Positions 4,801 through 7,642 of a DNA stretch of 7,642 nucleotides are shown here, piece by piece. Below the pieces are notes generated by a model. The model was given only the letters and a program-made list of their open reading frames with translations. It had not been told where the DNA came from and did not search any database. The DNA is taken from assembly GCA_012521035.1 (NCBI GenBank), contig JAAYND010000196.1:1-7642 (forward strand). The letters are read 5' to 3'. The position numbers were made by a program, and so were the translations under genes. The first letter of the stretch is position 1; each line of letters opens with the position of its first letter. This DNA is from Methanomicrobiales archaeon (lineage in GTDB: Archaea; Halobacteriota; Methanomicrobia; Methanomicrobiales; Methanoculleaceae).

Positions 4801-6817
4801 CAGGACGACCGCAGACGATCTTGAGTCCGGCGACTACCTGCCGGTTATGACGGCCGGCGGGTTCTCAGAGTTATGGGTCACCGCGATCGATGTCGCGGAT
4901 ATCATAGCCGGAGCAGGCCACGCCGACCAGATACAGGTCGCTGGCGGCCGGGTGAGGATCCCTGGCACCGGCCATCCCGGCCTGCCACGCAACCTCCCGA
5001 TCGATCGTGACCTTGCCATCTTCCTCGGCTACTACCTTGTCGCGGGGTCAAACAACCACTCCGGGCGGCGGTATACAGTCACACTCTCCTTTGAGGCGGG
5101 CAAAGTCGGCTTCGCGGCGGACGCGGCCGCACGCATCCGTGCCGCCTTCGGGTATGAGGCGAAAGTCAGCGAGTCGCCCACGGGGGTCGATGTCATCATC
5201 AGGAGCAAACTCATCTACCTGCTGGTCAACGCTCTCGGATGCGGTGCATCTGCCGACGAACGGTCGGTGCCTGACCTCCTCTTCAACATCAACCACACCC
5301 TGGTCGGCGACTACCTCGGCACGGCCTTCCGTGCCGGGAGGAGGAAGATCTCCAGGCGTCGGGCCCGGAGCATCAGGCTGAAGATGACCTCCCGGGATGC
5401 TGCACAGAGACTGATCTGGCTGGCAGGTGAGATCGGCATCCAGATGAGCTACGCCGAGCGTGAGCCGATAGTTCGGCGGGATGGCACCCCGAAGAAGGCA
5501 TACATCTGCAGGATCACGGCCCAGGACCAGATCAACCGGTTCCGTGCAGAGACGGGGTACAACGCCGAATTGACCATCGGGAGGCTGGCTGATGGAGCAT
5601 TCACCCATCTCCCGAGGGGCGGGGAGGCTTTTGAGCACACCGCCATCGCCTGCGCAGGCAGATACCAGGCGGGGGGGCTTGACGGGATCCAGGTCTCGCT
5701 CTTCCTCCCGCCCGCCGCCGGACAGATCGCCCGGGGCGATCTCCACCCGCTCCGCATCCGCTCGATCGAGCCAGTGACGTTTGATGGTTACGTCTACGAC
5801 CTCGTCGATGTCGCCGGAACCCACACCTTCTCAAACGCGCTCGGCATCGTGACCGGGAACTGCTGCGCCTACCAGTTCTCGGCGCTCGCGGATGAGGATG
5901 ACGAGTTCGAGGACAAACTCTACTTCCGGGAGGGGAAACACTTCTCGATGGGCTCCTGGCAGGTGATGTCCATCAACTGCCCGCGTGCGGCGTATAAGGC
6001 GGAGGGTGACCTGGATCGGCTCATCGCGGAGCTGAAGGCGCTCATGGATACCGCTGTCGAGCTCTACCGCATCAAGAGGCGCTGGATGTCACTTATCCGG
6101 ACGAACGGGCGGATGCCGTTTGCCATGCAACGCCCGAAAGACCCGAACACCGGCGAGCGCGGGACGATCGCCGTGGACCTCGATGGACTCGTCTACACCA
6201 TCGGTGTTGTCGGCGTCAACGAGATGGTCGAGCACTTCACCGGCCACCAGCTCCACGAGTCGAGGGATGCGTTCCGCCTCGCCGTCCGGACCATGACGGA
6301 GCTTGAGATGTACGCCCGCGAGCTCTCGGCGAAGCACAACATGACGATCGCGCTCGCCCGGACCCCGGCGGAGACGACCGGTCAGCGGTTTGCGGTCGCA
6401 GACCTCCTCGATGAGCGGTTCAGGGATCATGCGATCAGGGTCGTCAAGGGTGACGCTGATTCAGCACTCGATATGCTCGGAAGATCGCTCGATCTCCCTA
6501 TATACTACACGAACGGAACCCACGTCACCCCGGCGGCCCCGGTTCCGCTCACAAAGAGGATCGAGATCGAGCATGTATTCTTCCCGATCGTGGACGGCGG
6601 GAACATCTTCCATATCTGGCTCGGGGAGGCCAGGCCCGATCCCCGGGGGCTTATGGAGATGGCGATGAACCTCTGCCGGACGACCCAGATCGGCTACTTC
6701 GCCTTCACCCGGGATCTGACGGTCTCCCTCAAGGAGTACCGTGAGCTCAAGATCGAGCACGAGAGGCCCGGGAAGGCGGCAGGAACCTCTCCGGCAGCAG
6801 ACCGGGCGGATGCCTGA
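1865..6817 (+). CDS. nrdD: Anaerobic (class III) ribonucleoside-triphosphate reductase precursor with two inteins
   Basis: The 1650-residue precursor should splice to a 731-residue enzyme (residues 1-184, 646-874 and 1333-1650) that makes deoxyribonucleotides from ribonucleoside triphosphates under anoxic conditions by glycyl/thiyl radical chemistry. An N-terminal ATP-cone (about 22-112) senses ATP/dATP. The catalytic barrel then carries HIHDLEYFGTRPF|CQDWDLRYFFYYGL with the first active-site Cys, the SAQTNFAGGQGYYNF segment, and GEGISCYQ|CCAYQF with the second active-site Cys region. TPAETTGQRFAVADLLDERF and EIEHVFFPIVDGGNIFHIW follow. Bars mark the intein sites. The start ATG overlaps the nrdH stop (ATGA) and has no clear Shine-Dalgarno of its own, so translational coupling is likely. 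Oddly, after QIGYFAFTRDLTVS (1608-1621) the protein simply ends about 29 residues later. The four-Cys zinc site and RxxGY radical loop usual for the family are not seen. The nrdG activase is not in the window. The NrdD identity is very secure. Confidence 0.96.
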   Translation: MRLVRKSTQTTIFGEFVPVLPKVRTSRGYLLDWDRNRIVRQILEETRLVEVFYGYEGADEEIAKDIARRVEKKIQMLGLQSLSGPLIREIVNMTLLERGLTSYRNVCTRVGTPVFDAHLIDVGRGFEARDNANLQENAETSHKKKADKISKEQYLLQLPPELADHHLRGDLHIHDLEYFGTRPFCIDGSTAIPVMENGHIRSILPVELSFSGDEWRPEDLSALTPTGWRRVSRVTRRRVSPGEMLRIQTSSGRSLSVTGEHRIPVKTDGGMAIRRADEVRAGDTLYGIPETNAIRGERVEAIDLVQELAASVPTHLLKNVYVRGVGGIFADVVRTGKAASYADISRTLGVGHQEQWYTRGIMPIVHFAAFSRRYGIEDYGEATIGATGSRDELPAILTLTPELIRLLGFFTAHESYNVSPGDRPYNPPIAGGALAAAVLAGWRPETTAVYWVKAERSRTVEVTPGGDLNHLLFRYVFGTAEKRLPGIVYHLDDALLHEFLSGLFTGDGNVYYRPGKPDCFVNYATTSPALRQELSLLLSALGITSEIAELYDEEGRPAYYRIEVTDREDIETLARYVTFLDGRQDYVDRFLSAVEAGEREEQKETVVEVSPAESTGEYVYDLFLAGDGTEESHTFYASDGLLIHNCQDWDLRYFFYYGLMPDGNGTKASVAGPAKRAEVAVLHAVKALGSAQTNFAGGQGYYNFLTFMAPYLEGMEYEEVKQLMQMFVYEMTQMMVARGGQVVFSSVQLSPGVPTLWKDKPCVYRGKVWDGEQAPLRTYGEFEREVRLLFKALMEVMLEGDYWGKPFSFPKPEISIEPDFLTEDEEFNREHPDLPTYRDLYLMTFELASKYGTPYYDNQIPPYRGAGEGISCYQCLAGDELVPVADSSGAIIVRAIGDLFDAAAKNGKRVDSFGTELAYYDGMAPSIDFGTLEASLRPFHGIMRQRYTGDLLKITLESGRQITVTPDHPVYVLGGGRFVRTTADDLESGDYLPVMTAGGFSELWVTAIDVADIIAGAGHADQIQVAGGRVRIPGTGHPGLPRNLPIDRDLAIFLGYYLVAGSNNHSGRRYTVTLSFEAGKVGFAADAAARIRAAFGYEAKVSESPTGVDVIIRSKLIYLLVNALGCGASADERSVPDLLFNINHTLVGDYLGTAFRAGRRKISRRRARSIRLKMTSRDAAQRLIWLAGEIGIQMSYAEREPIVRRDGTPKKAYICRITAQDQINRFRAETGYNAELTIGRLADGAFTHLPRGGEAFEHTAIACAGRYQAGGLDGIQVSLFLPPAAGQIARGDLHPLRIRSIEPVTFDGYVYDLVDVAGTHTFSNALGIVTGNCCAYQFSALADEDDEFEDKLYFREGKHFSMGSWQVMSINCPRAAYKAEGDLDRLIAELKALMDTAVELYRIKRRWMSLIRTNGRMPFAMQRPKDPNTGERGTIAVDLDGLVYTIGVVGVNEMVEHFTGHQLHESRDAFRLAVRTMTELEMYARELSAKHNMTIALARTPAETTGQRFAVADLLDERFRDHAIRVVKGDADSALDMLGRSLDLPIYYTNGTHVTPAAPVPLTKRIEIEHVFFPIVDGGNIFHIWLGEARPDPRGLMEMAMNLCRTTQIGYFAFTRDLTVSLKEYRELKIEHERPGKAAGTSPAADRADA
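1928..2200 (+). other. ATP-cone allosteric domain of NrdD
   Basis: Residues 22-112 of the NrdD precursor (from KVRTSRGYLLDWDRNRIVRQ to RNVCTRVGTPV) have the ATP-cone layout. An N-terminal basic strand and a W-D-x-x-x-I segment are followed by helices rich in acidic and aliphatic residues, then the LSGPLIREIVNMTLLERG helix. In ribonucleotide reductases this domain binds ATP or dATP and sets overall activity. Boundaries are approximate and placed by eye. Confidence 0.75.
2417..3799 (+). mobile_element. Intein 1 of NrdD (461 residues) with LAGLIDADG endonuclease domain
   Basis: The intein spans precursor residues 185-645. It begins with the nucleophile C185 (CIDGSTAIPV, block A) and has block B at 242-265 with the TGEH motif (T258, H261). 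It ends with block F (GEYVYDLFLAGDGTEESHTF, 616-635) and block G LLIHN, giving penultimate H644, terminal N645 and +1 Cys646. All residues for standard class 1 splicing are present. Between the splicing blocks is a DOD-type homing endonuclease: motif 1 LLGFFTAHES (406-415) and motif 2 FLSGLFTGDGNV (499-510). Motif 2 keeps its acidic D507. Motif 1 reads AHES where AEGS is usual, so the catalytic acid is His or shifted by one residue. A stretch with helix-turn-helix character (ASYADISRTLGVGHQEQW, 339-356) precedes motif 1. Removal rejoins RPF to CQDWDLRYFF and regenerates the first active-site Cys. Boundaries are exact by the C...HN|C rule. Confidence 0.95.
3071..3394 (+). other. LAGLIDADG homing endonuclease core of intein 1
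   Basis: Residues 403-510 hold two dodecapeptide-like helices: LIRLLGFFTAHES at the start and FLSGLFTGDGNV at the end. The segment after the second, TTSPALRQELSLLLSALGI (525-543), is the usual helix that follows it. Motif 2 looks competent (D507), while motif 1 has lost the Glu-Gly pair in favour of His-Glu. Nicking or full cleavage activity is therefore uncertain. Confidence 0.75.
4487..5860 (+). mobile_element. Intein 2 of NrdD (458 residues), splicing-competent-looking with a degenerate endonuclease
   Basis: The intein spans precursor residues 875-1332. Block A is CLAGDELVPV (C875). Block B lies within GDLLKITLESGRQITVTPDH (949-968), with T965 and H968. Block F is GYVYDLVDVAGTHTF (1308-1322) with His1320. 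Block G is GIVTGN, giving terminal N1332 and +1 C1333. The penultimate residue is Gly1331 rather than His, a variation known in other working inteins. The central DOD endonuclease is recognisable but damaged. Motif 1 reads LGYYLVAGS (1054-1062) with Ala1060 where the catalytic Glu/Asp belongs. Motif 2 reads LGTAFRAGRRKI (1151-1162) with no acid. A very basic stretch follows (1156-1173). Removal rejoins SCYQ to CCAYQF. The host Cys872 lies three residues before C875, forming a CxxC pair. The intein call and boundaries are firm. Confidence 0.94.
5012..5449 (+). other. Degenerate LAGLIDADG endonuclease domain of intein 2
   Basis: Residues 1050-1195 retain the fold signature: LAIFLGYYLVAGS, a beta-rich middle, YLGTAFRAG, then SRDAAQRLIWLAGEIGI. 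Both catalytic acidic positions are replaced, Ala1060 in motif 1 and Gly1157-Gly/Arg in the RAGR stretch of motif 2. By family knowledge one acid from each motif binds the catalytic metal, so cleavage should be abolished. The Arg/Lys-rich segment 1156-1173 may still bind nucleic acid, but this is unproven. Confidence 0.65.
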
Positions 6818-6825
6818 CCGGTATC

Positions 6826-6840
6826 ATATCCTTTTTGGTC
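6826..6840 (+). terminator. T-run terminator after nrdD
   Basis: Nine bases after the nrdD stop begins ATATCCTTTTTGGTC, with five consecutive T at 6832-6836. Archaeal RNA polymerase terminates at short T-runs without needing a hairpin, and such runs are scarce in this GC-rich window. It could end the nrdH-nrdD transcript. The adjoining TATCATATCC could also serve as a weak TATA element for the next gene. Confidence 0.4.
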
Positions 6841-6883
6841 CTGGAAGGAGACCCTGATAACAGATCTCATTGAAGAGAGCGAG

Positions 6884-7642
6884 ATGTTATCCATGATCGA
6901 TCTAGAGACCCCACTCCTGGCCATCGATGTCGGCAGGGGCACCCAGGATATACTGGTCTACGAGCCCGGCCGATCGATCGAGAACAGCATCAAACTGGTC
7001 CTCCCCTCCCCGACCGTAGTGGTGGCCGGGAAGATCCGGCAGGCGACAAGGGCCGGGCTTCCGGTCTGCCTGGATGGATCTCTGATGGGCGGTGGTGCAA
7101 ACACCGGCGCGATACGAAAACACCTCGCACAGGGCCTCGGGGTCTACGCCACGCCCGGGGCCGCAGGAACCCTCCACGATGACCCGGAGAAGGTGCGAGC
7201 GATGGGGGTCGATATCCGGGAGACTGCGCCGGAGGATGCGGTGGTTGTCCGAACAACCGACTACATGAGGTCTGAGATCGAGAGCGCTCTATCTCTTTTC
7301 GGCGTTGAGTACCCGGAGAGTGTCGCGGTCGCGGTCCAGGATCACGGCTACTCACCTCACCGGAGCAACCGTATCCACCGATTCGAGGTGATGCGGGAGC
7401 AGCTGGATGCCGGGGACTGGGATATACTCTCGCTCGTCGCGGATCCACCGCCTGGCAATATGACAAGGATGCAGTCGACTCTACAGCAGGCCCCGGGAGC
7501 ACTCGTCACCGATACCGGACCGGTCGCAATCATCGGGGCACTCTGTGATGCGAGGGTGCGGCAGCAGGCAGAGGAGGGGGTCATCCTCGTCAACGCCGGG
7601 AACGGCCACACCCTCTGCTTCGCCCTGAAGGGCCGGGAGATC
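6884..7642 (+). CDS. DUF1786 family protein, actin/hexokinase-like ATPase fold (partial, C-terminus off window)
   Basis: The reading frame is open for 253 codons to the right edge. Near its start it carries LLAIDVGRGTQDILVY (residues 11-26), the DxGxGTxD phosphate-binding loop of sugar kinase/actin/Hsp70-like (ASKHA) proteins. The signature ENSIKLVLPSPTVVVA (33-48), a glycine-rich LMGGGANTGAIRKHL (67-81) and a second phosphate-loop-like ILVNAGNGHTLCFALKG (about 234-250) follow. This order matches DUF1786, a methanogen-rich family that databases have sometimes called a putative pyruvate formate-lyase activating enzyme without clear evidence. There is no radical-SAM CxxxCxxC, so direct activase chemistry is not supported. 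ATG at 6884 is taken as the start, with a weak purine-rich GAAGAGAGCGAG before it; ATG at 6893 is the alternative. A strong AAGGAG (6845-6850) lies too far upstream for either. It is co-directional with nrdD but separated by 66 bases with a T-run, so it is perhaps a separate transcript. Function is unknown. Confidence 0.85.
   Translation, partial: MLSMIDLETPLLAIDVGRGTQDILVYEPGRSIENSIKLVLPSPTVVVAGKIRQATRAGLPVCLDGSLMGGGANTGAIRKHLAQGLGVYATPGAAGTLHDDPEKVRAMGVDIRETAPEDAVVVRTTDYMRSEIESALSLFGVEYPESVAVAVQDHGYSPHRSNRIHRFEVMREQLDAGDWDILSLVADPPPGNMTRMQSTLQQAPGALVTDTGPVAIIGALCDARVRQQAEEGVILVNAGNGHTLCFALKGREI

Noticed and set aside
5048..5824. Open 258-codon minus-strand frame opposite intein 2
   Set aside because: It is antisense to the intein endonuclease and block F coding sequence; no ribosome binding site or domain was seen.
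6990..7502. Open 170-codon minus-strand frame opposite the DUF1786 gene
   Set aside because: The Pro/Arg/Ser-rich composition is typical of a shadow frame, and the plus strand encodes a recognisable DUF1786 protein.

Overview
The window looks like a GC-rich euryarchaeal chromosome, most likely a methanogen of the Methanomicrobiales (Methanoculleus-like). The support is a class I (archaeal) CCA-adding enzyme, an archaeal-type anaerobic ribonucleotide reductase carrying inteins, a DUF1786 protein, TATA-like promoter elements and a T-run terminator. The genus is an inference from gene content and was not checked by any search.

Left arm (minus strand, 1-1431): thpR (RNA 2',3'-cyclic phosphodiesterase) is followed by cca (CCA tRNA nucleotidyltransferase, cut by the window edge). 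The two overlap by 4 bases (TTGA), so they form one translationally coupled unit for RNA-end and tRNA 3'-end work. A 161-bp divergent intergenic region (1432-1592) holds two TATATCAGA direct repeats and a perfect 12-bp palindrome, CTGATATATCAG. It is the probable promoter/operator of the right-hand operon.

Centre (plus strand, 1593-6817): a small redoxin with a CPNC motif (NrdH-like) overlaps by 4 bases (ATGA) a 1650-codon nrdD gene. That gene encodes an anaerobic (class III) ribonucleoside-triphosphate reductase interrupted by two inteins, of 461 and 458 residues. Removing them leaves a 731-residue enzyme. Each intein sits at a cysteine of the catalytic site: intein 1 in the FC|QDWDLRYFF motif (first active-site Cys), intein 2 in the CYQ|CCAYQF motif (second active-site Cys region). 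No active reductase can form until both have spliced out. Intein 2 has kept the splicing blocks but lost both catalytic acids of its LAGLIDADG endonuclease. Its N-terminal nucleophile also forms a CxxC pair with the host cysteine three residues upstream, which makes a disulfide-controlled splicing switch plausible, with the co-encoded redoxin as a possible reductant. The mature NrdD C-terminus shows neither the four-Cys zinc ribbon nor the usual RxxGY glycyl-radical loop, and no nrdG activase gene is visible here.

Right arm (6818-7642): a short gap with a T-run terminator leads to a DUF1786 protein with an actin/hexokinase-like phosphate-binding motif, cut by the right edge. DUF1786 has been loosely labelled a pyruvate formate-lyase activating enzyme in databases, so its place beside a glycyl-radical enzyme gene is worth noting. 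I saw no tRNA, rRNA, CRISPR array or insertion sequence.
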